A DNA stretch of 11,214 bases from JBBQVS01 sp038211295. GTDB taxonomy: Bacteria; Chloroflexota; Ktedonobacteria; Ktedonobacterales; Ktedonobacteraceae. The notes beneath the pieces are model-generated. The model saw nothing but the letters and a program-made list of their open reading frames with translations, searched no databases and was not told the DNA's origin. The DNA is taken from the NCBI GenBank assembly GCA_038211295.1, contig JBBQVS010000110.1, forward strand, positions 1 through 11,214, read 5' to 3'. The position numbers and the translations under genes were made by a program. Below, piece by piece: positions 1 through 6,147 of the stretch (positions within the stretch are counted from its first letter, which is position 1; the number at the start of each line of letters is the position of its first letter).

Positions 1-7
1 AGAAGAG

Positions 8-51
8 TACTTAGAGAAGTGAGTCTCACCAAAGACTCACTTCTCTAAGTA
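8..51 (+). terminator. 19-bp-stem hairpin just before the lipoprotein gene
   Basis: Perfect inverted repeat: arms 8-26 and 33-51 pair over 19 bp around a 6-base loop. It may be the terminator of a gene lying left of the window, but no T-run follows it on the plus strand (the next bases are purine-rich). It ends only 16 bases before the start codon at 68, leaving no room for a promoter in between. The lipoprotein mRNA must therefore either run through this hairpin or start inside it. A leader or mRNA-stabilising structure is thus an alternative to a terminator. Confidence 0.45.
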
Positions 52-67
52 GGAAAAGAGAGCTTTA

Positions 68-733
68 ATGCGAAATCATACGGTAAAAAACTTTGTAGTT
101 GTCTTCCTTTTACCTTTTCTCTTGTTGAGTGCAGGATGTAGTATGGGCGGAAATACCGCCAGCGTGAAAGCAACCCCGACGCAAGTGGAGTTAGATAGCA
201 GCCCTAAAGGGCCTGGGTCGGCTGGGCTGACGGCAACCGCGAAAGCAACCCCTGTGGTTGTCACCTGCCCCACAATTGGCCCTGTCCAACCTGCGGTGAC
301 AACAGGATGGAAGGTGTACAAAAATGAGGCGTATCATTTTCAATTTGCCATTCCCCCAGGCTGGAGTGCTGGCAAAGACAACCGTGATAGTCCCCAGTAT
401 GAAACAATTGCAGTATTTCCACCAGGAGTTACTGTGCCATTTGATGATGCATCACATCAACCAGAAGCGTTTTCGATGACCCTACTTATTAATGCGTCTC
501 CATCTAATCCTGCGGATGATCAAGCGTTCAAAGCAGAAACCCAAAGCGTCTTTGTAGGTAACACAAAGGCAACTATTTATGATCGCACTTCCCCTGATTG
601 TGCAGAAATTGCCCGTGTAGCAATTACTCATATTGGACAGCGTGATTACACATTTTATATGACTACGACTCCCAAAAACGCGAAGCAAAACATTGCATTA
701 TTTCTGGGAACACTGCAAAGTTTTGTAGTGTGA
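68..733 (+). CDS. Secreted lipoprotein with PsbP-like C-terminal region
   Basis: The 221-residue product has a basic N-terminus, a hydrophobic stretch (about residues 9-22) and a lipobox LSAGC with the lipidated Cys at position 24, so it should be exported by Sec, lipidated and anchored on the outer face of the membrane. Residues 25-80 are a flexible Ala/Thr/Pro/Ser-rich linker in which the motif KATP occurs twice. Residues 81-221 look like one compact alpha/beta domain beginning with GWKVYKNEAYHFQFAIPPGW, a pattern typical of PsbP/Mog1-like domains of bacterial lipoproteins. Two further cysteines (67 and 178) could form a disulfide. The start is fixed by the signal peptide; a GAGAG stretch at 58-62 can act as ribosome binding site. 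The lipoprotein call is firm. The molecular function is unknown, and the fold assignment is by pattern only. Confidence 0.8.
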   Translation: MRNHTVKNFVVVFLLPFLLLSAGCSMGGNTASVKATPTQVELDSSPKGPGSAGLTATAKATPVVVTCPTIGPVQPAVTTGWKVYKNEAYHFQFAIPPGWSAGKDNRDSPQYETIAVFPPGVTVPFDDASHQPEAFSMTLLINASPSNPADDQAFKAETQSVFVGNTKATIYDRTSPDCAEIARVAITHIGQRDYTFYMTTTPKNAKQNIALFLGTLQSFVV

Positions 734-743
734 ACACGAAGCT

Positions 744-791
744 GTAGGGGTACGTCGGGGCTAAGCATGCCTCACGTACTCCTACTTTTTT
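744..791 (+). terminator. Intrinsic terminator of the lipoprotein gene
   Basis: Arms 744-755 and 774-785 pair over 12 bp (one G-T wobble) and are followed at once by six T (786-791). It starts 10 bases after the lipoprotein stop codon. This is a textbook rho-independent terminator on the plus strand. Confidence 0.85.
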
Positions 792-818
792 GCATTTTGC
801 ACGTTTATAGCATATAAC
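790..818 (+). promoter_or_regulatory. Sigma70-type promoter of the MurA-like gene
   Basis: TTGCAT (790-795), a 17-base spacer and TATAAC (813-818) form a good housekeeping-type promoter. The -35 box overlaps the T-run of the preceding terminator, so transcription is ended and restarted within a few bases. The predicted transcript start near 825 leaves a leader of about 70 bases before the GTG start at 896. Confidence 0.5.
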
Positions 819-825
819 GTATGGA

Positions 826-845
826 GAGTTTGTGTAACTCACAAA
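826..845 (+). promoter_or_regulatory. Overlapping short inverted repeats at the murA-like transcript start
   Basis: Two alternative hairpins overlap here: GAGTT/AACTC (826-830 with 836-840) and TTTGTG/CACAAA (829-834 with 840-845). They lie right after the predicted transcription start, where a repressor operator or a small leader structure would be expected. The arms are short, so this may be chance. Confidence 0.2.
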
Positions 846-895
846 AAGTATGTGCCTTACGCACTGAAGAAGCTTAGTATGAAAAGAGAAAATAG

Positions 896-2227
896 GTGCC
901 AATACAAAACGAATTAGCGTATCGCATCGAAGGTGGGTATCCCGTGAAGGGCGAAATTACCTGTTTAGGCGCGAAAAACTTTGTTATTAAAGCAATGGTG
1001 GCCTCGCTGCTTGGCGATACCCCAACGGTCCTCACAAATATTCCCGCCATTGGCGATGTCGATATTACGGCCCAGCTTTTAACCTCAATCGGAGTCGATG
1101 TCAAATATAGTACAGAGCAACCGATGACGATTGATCCTTCGACACTCAATACCTCTACTGTTCCCATTCCGCATTTCAGAAGTAATCGTATCCCCATTTT
1201 GCTCTTGAGCGTCCTGCTACATCGTTTCAAGCATGTCGCTGTCCCTGTCGTCGGAGGGTGCAAGATAGGGACGCGTGCGGTTGATTTTCACATTGAAGCA
1301 ATCCGTGCGTTTGGTGGTGTGGCGGAAGAAACATCAGAGGGATACGTCGCGCAGCGTGACGGGCCACTCAAGGGAACTCATATTCATCTTCCCTATCCAA
1401 GCGTGGGTGCAACCGAAACGTTCCTCTATCTCAGTGTGCTTGCTGAGGGAAGTTCGGTGATCTCCAACGCCGCCATCGAGCCGGAAATTATGGAACTCAT
1501 TACCATGTTGCGCTCGATGGGCGCGATCATTTTCACCACGCCGGGCCGTGAAATTCGCGTTGTTGGCGTGAAGCACTTGCATGGTACACGTATGGAGGTG
1601 TTGGGGGACCGCATCGAGGCGGCATCGTGGGCCGCGCTGGCCTGTGCCTCGAATGGCGACGTCACAGTAAACGGTATTCGGCCTGATACGCTGGGGAATT
1701 TCCTTGCCTACTATCGGCAGATTGGCGGCGGCTTTGAACTGGTGGGTTCCGATTCGTTACGCTTCTTCCGCAGTGGGGAACTCTGTCCTGCGGTTATCGA
1801 GACTGATGTGTATCCCGGTTTTTCAACTGATTGGCAGCAACCATTCGCTATTCTGCTGACACAGGCGCAGGGTATTTCTATTGTGCATGAGACGGTGTAC
1901 GAGAGGCGTTTTGGCTATCTCAAAGCATTGGATGCGTTGGGAGCGAAGACGCAGCTTACGACTCACTGCCTCGGTGGTGCCGCTTGCCGCTATCGTGACA
2001 AGAACCACGAGCATAGCGCGATCATCATGGGGCCAACGCCGCTTGTCGCGAGTGAGCACCCCATCGCAATTCCGGACCTGCGAGCGGGATTGGCCTACGT
2101 GATCGCGGCAGCTATCGCAAAGGGTACTTCTCTCATCACTGGCGTGGACTTCCTTGAGCGAGGTTATGGCGATATTGTGCCGCGCCTGACATCGATGAAC
2201 CTTAAAATCGAACGTACCTTTATCTAA
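896..2227 (+). CDS. MurA-like enolpyruvyl transferase (UDP-GlcNAc 1-carboxyvinyltransferase family)
   Basis: The 443-residue protein spans the whole EPT/MurA fold. MurA adds the enolpyruvyl group of phosphoenolpyruvate to UDP-N-acetylglucosamine, the first committed cytoplasmic step of peptidoglycan synthesis. Counterparts of the Escherichia coli MurA active-site residues are present: K27-N28 in GAKN, R98, the PEP-attacking Cys as C122 in GGCKIGTR, R127, D312 in GFSTDWQQ, R338 in the ETVYERRF motif, R396 in DLRAG and R422 in ERGY. Flanking residues depart from the usual consensus (for example RIPILLLSVLL in place of a RASI-type segment), and the stretch 355-390 is longer and Cys/His-rich. It may therefore be a paralogue with a shifted substrate rather than the only MurA. 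The GTG start is required because GAKN lies before the next in-frame ATG. A weak purine-rich site (AAGAGA) precedes it. Confidence 0.82.
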   Translation: MPIQNELAYRIEGGYPVKGEITCLGAKNFVIKAMVASLLGDTPTVLTNIPAIGDVDITAQLLTSIGVDVKYSTEQPMTIDPSTLNTSTVPIPHFRSNRIPILLLSVLLHRFKHVAVPVVGGCKIGTRAVDFHIEAIRAFGGVAEETSEGYVAQRDGPLKGTHIHLPYPSVGATETFLYLSVLAEGSSVISNAAIEPEIMELITMLRSMGAIIFTTPGREIRVVGVKHLHGTRMEVLGDRIEAASWAALACASNGDVTVNGIRPDTLGNFLAYYRQIGGGFELVGSDSLRFFRSGELCPAVIETDVYPGFSTDWQQPFAILLTQAQGISIVHETVYERRFGYLKALDALGAKTQLTTHCLGGAACRYRDKNHEHSAIIMGPTPLVASEHPIAIPDLRAGLAYVIAAAIAKGTSLITGVDFLERGYGDIVPRLTSMNLKIERTFI

Positions 2228-2237
2228 AGGGAAGCGG

Positions 2238-2294
2238 CCAAAAGAAGGTGGCTACAAAAACACTGTTTTTGTAGCCACCTTCTTTTGGTTTTTT
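2238..2294 (+). terminator. 24-bp-stem terminator between convergent genes
   Basis: Arms 2238-2261 and 2265-2288 are perfectly complementary over 24 bp with a 3-base loop, followed by six T (2289-2294). It begins 10 bases after the MurA-like stop codon and ends 5 bases before the stop codon of the minus-strand YtxH gene. It is a clear plus-strand terminator and may also stop the opposing transcript, although no T-run follows it in that direction. Confidence 0.85.
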
Positions 2295-2299
2295 CGAGA

Positions 2300-2755
2300 C
2301 TAGATGATTGGTTTCTTTGGGTTGGTCTCTGGGTTGACATACTCTGGGTACGCGCTTGGGAATGGTGCGCTCGTCACCGTTGTTGTTGGTGCGCTTGTTG
2401 TGGATGCTGCGTTTGACTTGGCCGCCGAAGCTGTCTGCTTAGTGGTGTCGGCAACATCTTGGCCGGTCTGCTTCACGCTAGAAGCCGCGCCCTGAGCGAT
2501 GTCAGTCAGGTTATTCGCGGAACTCTTTACTGTAGAAACGGCCTGTTGTGCGTAGTCCTTCAGGTTGCTTGCGCCCTGTGAAACGCTGTTTGTAACTTGC
2601 TGTGTGTACTGATCCAACTGTGGGTTGGCAGGTAGGGAGCCACGAATCTCCGAGAAACGCTGTGTCAACATTTTACGCATCTCTTCGCCGCGCATAGGAG
2701 CGGCAAGTAAACCAATGCCAGCACCGATGAGTATACCATTTAGAAAGCTGCCCAT
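2300..2755 (-). CDS. YtxH-domain protein with long helical tail
   Basis: The product has 151 residues. Residues 1-30 (MGSFLNGILIGAGIGLLAAPMRGEE) are the YtxH pattern: a Gly-rich hydrophobic helix followed by AP-x-x-G-E/K-x-x-R, giving one N-terminal membrane segment. Residues 40-115 are polar, rich in Ala, Gln, Ser, Lys and Val, with roughly 11-residue periodicity (SNLKDYAQQAV, NNLTDIAQGAA and similar), suggesting a long amphipathic helix of the apolipoprotein/LEA type. The tail is Ser/Thr/Ala/Pro-rich. I chose the ATG at 2755 rather than the one 7 codons upstream because a good AGGAG (2764-2768) sits 8 bases before it. YtxH proteins are often stress-related in Firmicutes, but their biochemical role is not settled. 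It stands alone, convergent with the MurA-like gene. Confidence 0.8.
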   Translation of the reverse strand: MGSFLNGILIGAGIGLLAAPMRGEEMRKMLTQRFSEIRGSLPANPQLDQYTQQVTNSVSQGASNLKDYAQQAVSTVKSSANNLTDIAQGAASSVKQTGQDVADTTKQTASAAKSNAASTTSAPTTTVTSAPFPSAYPEYVNPETNPKKPII

Positions 2756-2822
2756 TTTTAATTCTCCTCTAATCATATATTCTACCCAACTTAAACGTTG
2801 TGTAGCACATTGCTTATAGACG

Positions 2823-2852
2823 TTGTATATAGGTATTGTATCTGCCTATAAC
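2823..2852 (+). promoter_or_regulatory. Candidate promoter of the amidohydrolase cluster
   Basis: TTGTAT (2823-2828), an 18-base spacer and TATAAC (2847-2852). An inverted repeat TATAGG/CCTATA (2828-2833 and 2845-2850) lies inside it and overlaps the -10 box, as a repressor operator might. The implied leader to the ATG at 2995 is about 135 bases long. Confidence 0.35.
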
Positions 2853-2994
2853 ACGCGTCACATATACAAGAAGTTTCACTTTTGGGAGCGAATGCGAAAA
2901 AAAACTGTACAGAACTGTGAGGTTCCCCCTTTTTTCAAAGACGCGGGTGTATGTGCTATGCTGTACTGAAAAGTATCATTTTGAGGTGTCACAT

Positions 2995-4128
2995 ATGCTC
3001 GACTTGACCGCGATTCCTGTTGTAGACAACCACTGCCACCCTGTTCTGTCCCAGCAACATATGGATGTTGCGGAATTTCGCCGCTATTTTACCGAGGCAC
3101 CCGACGAAAGTCTTGCTCAAGAGCATGTTCCCAATACTATCTACTACCTATGGATGCTGCGGCAACTCGCCGCACTCTATCAATGCGAAAACACGGAAGC
3201 CGCCATCATCGCGGCCCGCAATAGCATGAGTGCGGATGCATTGTTGCACCATCTCGTTACATCCGCGAATATCGATGCGCTTGTTCTGGATATCGCGTAT
3301 CCCCCTGCCGACGCATGTTACTCATCGGAGCAGATACAGCAGGTGGGGCAGTGTCGTACTGCCACTATGCTGCGACTGGAGACGGTGATGCAACGACTGG
3401 TTGTGAGATATAATGACTTCGATGATGTGGTCGATCAGTTTTCGGCGGAGGTGAGCAATATTCGTGAAAAAGGCTATTGTTCGCTCAAAAGCATTGTCGC
3501 GTATCGCACGGGCCTGAACATAGCTGAATGGAGCAAAGATGAGGCCGCACATTCGTTCAGTCAGGCACGCGCTGACGCGCTCAAACACTCCCACTTCCGA
3601 ATTGCACACAAGCCCTTAATTGACTATTTGCTTCATATAGCCTTTTTTCATGCGGCACAGCAACGGGTGCCGATTCAGTTTCACACGGGCTATGGTGACA
3701 GTGATACAGATATGCGACTGGGCAATCCATTACAGCTGCGTGATGTGCTTGAGCGACGCGACTATCAGACTATGCCCATTGTTCTTCTGCATGAAAGTTA
3801 CCCCTATACTCAGCTTGGCGCATACCTCGCGGCGATTTATCCGCATGTGTACTTCGATCTCTCTTACACTATTCCCTTCGTTGAGAAATTGGAGATGCTG
3901 GCCTTTACACGGCAGGCTCTGAGCGTTGCCCCCGCGAGTAAGTTACTGTATAGCTCGGACGGCATCAACATTCCTGAGATGCACTGGGCGGGGGCTATAC
4001 GTGGGAGAAGCGTGCTTGCACAGGTCTTGCAAGAGATGATTGAGGCCGATGAACTCGACGAAGCGCAAGCGTTCACGATTGCTAAACGCGTTTTACATGA
4101 TACTGCTTACACCGTCTATCGGCTCTAA
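2995..4128 (+). CDS. Amidohydrolase-superfamily protein, FluG N-terminal-domain-like
   Basis: The 377-residue cytosolic TIM-barrel metal hydrolase carries the expected ligand set: HxH at H13/H15 (DNHCHP), a candidate bridging Lys at K165 within SLKSIVAYRTGL, H230 in QFHTGYG, H266 in LLHESYP and a catalytic Asp at D322 in YSSDG. The combination of KSIVAYRTGL, the HTGYGD motif and the IPEMHWAGA segment after the Asp recalls the amidohydrolase domain at the N-terminus of fungal and plant FluG/nodulin-glutamine-synthetase fusions, here without the synthetase part. The substrate is unknown. Start choice: an in-frame extension to 2836 exists, but the ATG at 2995 has GAGGTG 6 bases upstream, and homology starts immediately with the metal motif. 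It is first of three genes with gaps of 24 and 30 bases. Confidence 0.78.
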   Translation: MLDLTAIPVVDNHCHPVLSQQHMDVAEFRRYFTEAPDESLAQEHVPNTIYYLWMLRQLAALYQCENTEAAIIAARNSMSADALLHHLVTSANIDALVLDIAYPPADACYSSEQIQQVGQCRTATMLRLETVMQRLVVRYNDFDDVVDQFSAEVSNIREKGYCSLKSIVAYRTGLNIAEWSKDEAAHSFSQARADALKHSHFRIAHKPLIDYLLHIAFFHAAQQRVPIQFHTGYGDSDTDMRLGNPLQLRDVLERRDYQTMPIVLLHESYPYTQLGAYLAAIYPHVYFDLSYTIPFVEKLEMLAFTRQALSVAPASKLLYSSDGINIPEMHWAGAIRGRSVLAQVLQEMIEADELDEAQAFTIAKRVLHDTAYTVYRL

Positions 4129-4152
4129 TACAGAGAAGAAAGGGGACAGAAG

Positions 4153-4626
4153 GTGGCAGAAGTATTCGACTTGTCTACCAATTCAGCTCAATTTCGCATA
4201 AGCGTGTATGCGCTTATTTTCAAAGAGCGTGAAATTTTGCTCGCTTTACGGCGTGATATTGCGTGGTGGAACCTTCCAGGGGGCGGTCTGGAAAGAGGTG
4301 AAACGGTTGAAGAGGGTGTATGTCGGGAGGTACTCGAAGAGACCGGGTTGGTTGTCGAGGTGGAGCAGCTTGTGGGTGTCTATTCAAAGCCGCAAAAGCA
4401 AGAGGTGGTACTTACATTTCTCTGCCGTGAACTTAGTGGCACGCTGACCGTTACCGAGGAGTCGCGCGAATGTCGCTATTTCGCAACGGATGCGATGCCT
4501 GCAAATACGTTGCCCAAGCATAGGCAGCGCGTCATGGATGCTCTACTCAACCCACAACGTGCGATACTACGCACACAGCGTACTACACAGGAAGAAGACC
4601 AGCGTCTTCCGCCCAACGTAACGTAA
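4153..4626 (+). CDS. Nudix hydrolase
   Basis: The 157-residue protein has a perfect Nudix box at residues 44-66 (G-x5-E-x7-REVLEETGL), which binds the divalent metal and positions a nucleoside-diphosphate-linked substrate for hydrolysis. It starts with a beta strand (FRISVYALIF) typical of the fold, followed by the LPGGGLERGE loop. The substrate cannot be read from the sequence; ADP-ribose, oxidised nucleotides or dinucleotide cofactors are all possible. The last 30 residues are polar and probably disordered. The start is GTG with AGGGGA 6 bases upstream; no earlier in-frame start is better. It lies 24 bases after the amidohydrolase stop and 30 bases before the oxidoreductase, so co-transcription is likely. 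Confidence 0.88.
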   Translation: MAEVFDLSTNSAQFRISVYALIFKEREILLALRRDIAWWNLPGGGLERGETVEEGVCREVLEETGLVVEVEQLVGVYSKPQKQEVVLTFLCRELSGTLTVTEESRECRYFATDAMPANTLPKHRQRVMDALLNPQRAILRTQRTTQEEDQRLPPNVT

Positions 4627-4656
4627 CACATTTTGATATAAGGAGATACAACAGAT

Positions 4657-6045
4657 ATGGCGACAACGCACTACGATGCTATTATTATTGGAGCAGGGCA
4701 GGCAGGTGGCCCGCTTTCAACTGCTTTGGGGCAGGCGGGCCATAAAACCGCGATCATCGAGCGTGAACATGTTGGCGGTACCTGTATTAACGAGGGTTGC
4801 ACGCCAACTAAGACAATGATCGCGAGTGCGAGAGCCGCGTATGTCGCCAGACGTGCCGCCGATTTTGGAGTACACACTGGCTCCGTCAGCGTTGACATGA
4901 CCGCGGTGAGGAAGCGCAAACGGGACATTGTAGACAGTTTCCGCAATGGCAGTCAGGGGCGCATTGAGAAGTCGGAGAACGTAGACCTGCTCATGGGCGA
5001 GGCCACGTTTGTCGGCCCAAAAGCAGTAGAAGTACATCTCAATGACGGTAGTGTGCAGCAGCTTACGGCTGACCTCATCTTCATCAATACAGGTGATCGC
5101 CCATCCGTCCCGCCACTGGAAGGACTGGAAAATGTCCCCTACCTCAACTCGACCTCGATTATGGAGCTTGACGTTGTGCCGGAACAGCTGCTTGTTATTG
5201 GCGGCGGTTATATCGGTCTGGAGTTCGGGCAAATGTTCCGCCGCTTTGGCAGCAAGGTCACGATTGTGCAACGTGGCAAGCAGCTTTTACCACGCGAGGA
5301 CGCGGATATCGCGGAGGAAGTTGCGAAAATTCTGCGCGAAGATGGCATTGAAGTGCTGCTGGAAACTAGCACGTCTCACATCACAAAAGATGCCGATGGT
5401 ACGATTCAATTGACCGTCAAAACACCAGAAGGTGAGCGCACCCTGAGTGGCTCGCATCTTTTGGCTGGCACTGGCAGAACGCCAAATACGGACAAGTTGA
5501 ACCTTGACGCGACAGGTGTACAGGTGGACAAGTCTGGGAATATTCCCGTCAACGATACACTGGAGACCAACGTTGCGGGAATATACGCGCTTGGTGACGT
5601 GAAGGGTGGCCCCGCGTTCACGCATATCTCCTATGACGACTATCGAATCATTCGCACAAACCTGATCGAACACGGGCAGGCCAGCATTGCGGATCGTCTG
5701 GTTCCCTATACTGTCTTCATAGACCCACAGCTTGGGCGCATTGGATTAAATGAGACCGAGGCACGCAAAGCTGGCAAGAACTTCAAAGTCGCCAAAATGC
5801 CTATGAACTATGTGGCACGCGCCCTTGAAGTGGACGAGTCAAGAGGGATAATGAAGGTTCTGGTTGACCCCGATAGCAAACTTATTCTTGGTTGCTCTAT
5901 CCTCGGCATTGATGGTGGTGAAATCATGGCAATGTTACAAATCGCGATGCTTGGCAAGCTTCCCTATCCTGTTTTGCAAGAAGGCGTTTTTGCTCATCCT
6001 ACGCTTGCCGAGTCGCTGAACACACTGTTTGGGATGGTTGAATAG
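4657..6045 (+). CDS. FAD-dependent pyridine nucleotide-disulfide oxidoreductase (mercuric reductase/dihydrolipoamide dehydrogenase family)
   Basis: The 462-residue class I flavoprotein has the FAD-binding GAGQAG (12-17), the redox-active disulfide C43/C48 in GGTCINEGCTPTK, a second dinucleotide fold GGGYIG (182-187), the FAD-contacting ALGDV (311-315) and the C-terminal dimer domain with the catalytic His/Glu pair H447 and E452 in AHPTLAE. The second strand of the NAD(P) fold ends in QR (205-206) instead of an acidic residue, which hints at NADPH preference. It lacks both the N-terminal heavy-metal-associated domain and the C-terminal vicinal Cys pair of true mercuric reductases. No lipoyl-enzyme subunits or mer genes are nearby, so the electron acceptor is unknown. 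AGGAGA precedes the start by 10 bases. It is the last gene of the three-gene cluster. Confidence 0.9.
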   Translation: MATTHYDAIIIGAGQAGGPLSTALGQAGHKTAIIEREHVGGTCINEGCTPTKTMIASARAAYVARRAADFGVHTGSVSVDMTAVRKRKRDIVDSFRNGSQGRIEKSENVDLLMGEATFVGPKAVEVHLNDGSVQQLTADLIFINTGDRPSVPPLEGLENVPYLNSTSIMELDVVPEQLLVIGGGYIGLEFGQMFRRFGSKVTIVQRGKQLLPREDADIAEEVAKILREDGIEVLLETSTSHITKDADGTIQLTVKTPEGERTLSGSHLLAGTGRTPNTDKLNLDATGVQVDKSGNIPVNDTLETNVAGIYALGDVKGGPAFTHISYDDYRIIRTNLIEHGQASIADRLVPYTVFIDPQLGRIGLNETEARKAGKNFKVAKMPMNYVARALEVDESRGIMKVLVDPDSKLILGCSILGIDGGEIMAMLQIAMLGKLPYPVLQEGVFAHPTLAESLNTLFGMVE

Positions 6046-6053
6046 GCGGGGAT

Positions 6054-6126
6054 ATGGCGCGGGCAAGCCGCGCCACTACTATGTGACAGGGGGGCATGGC
6101 GTGGGCAAGCTATGCTTGGCCCCCTT
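6054..6126. repeat. Paired GC-rich palindromic repeats between convergent genes
   Basis: Two near-identical 15-base units (6054-6068 and 6096-6110, one difference, 42 bases apart) read ATGGCGYGGGCAAGC. The first folds into a 7-bp hairpin (6056-6062 with 6068-6074). The second lies within a structure closed by GGGGGC/GCCCCC (6090-6095 with 6119-6124) and containing a small CAAGC/GCTTG hairpin (6106-6110 with 6114-6118). They fill the gap between the oxidoreductase stop and the beta-galactosidase stop and could end transcription from both sides, although no T-run follows. The look is that of a REP-type dispersed palindromic repeat. Confidence 0.5.
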
Positions 6127-6147
6127 AGTCGCTGCTTTACTCAACTC

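Noticed and set aside
2756..2776. Earlier ATG for the YtxH-type gene adding MIRGELK
   Set aside because: Those codons overlap the strong AGGAG site that serves the ATG at 2755, and the YtxH pattern begins at MGSFLNG.
2836..2994. In-frame N-terminal extension of the amidohydrolase (53 more residues)
   Set aside because: It has no ribosome binding site and unusual composition, and it overlaps the candidate promoter; the metal-binding HxH motif normally sits close to the N-terminus and the ATG at 2995 has a good GAGGTG.
4717..5271. 184-codon open frame on the minus strand inside the disulfide oxidoreductase gene
   Set aside because: It lies wholly opposite a gene with all family motifs and shows no domain pattern; it is a frame shadow.
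4657..6045. True mercuric reductase (merA)
   Set aside because: The N-terminal metal-binding domain, the C-terminal vicinal cysteines and any neighbouring mer genes are absent.
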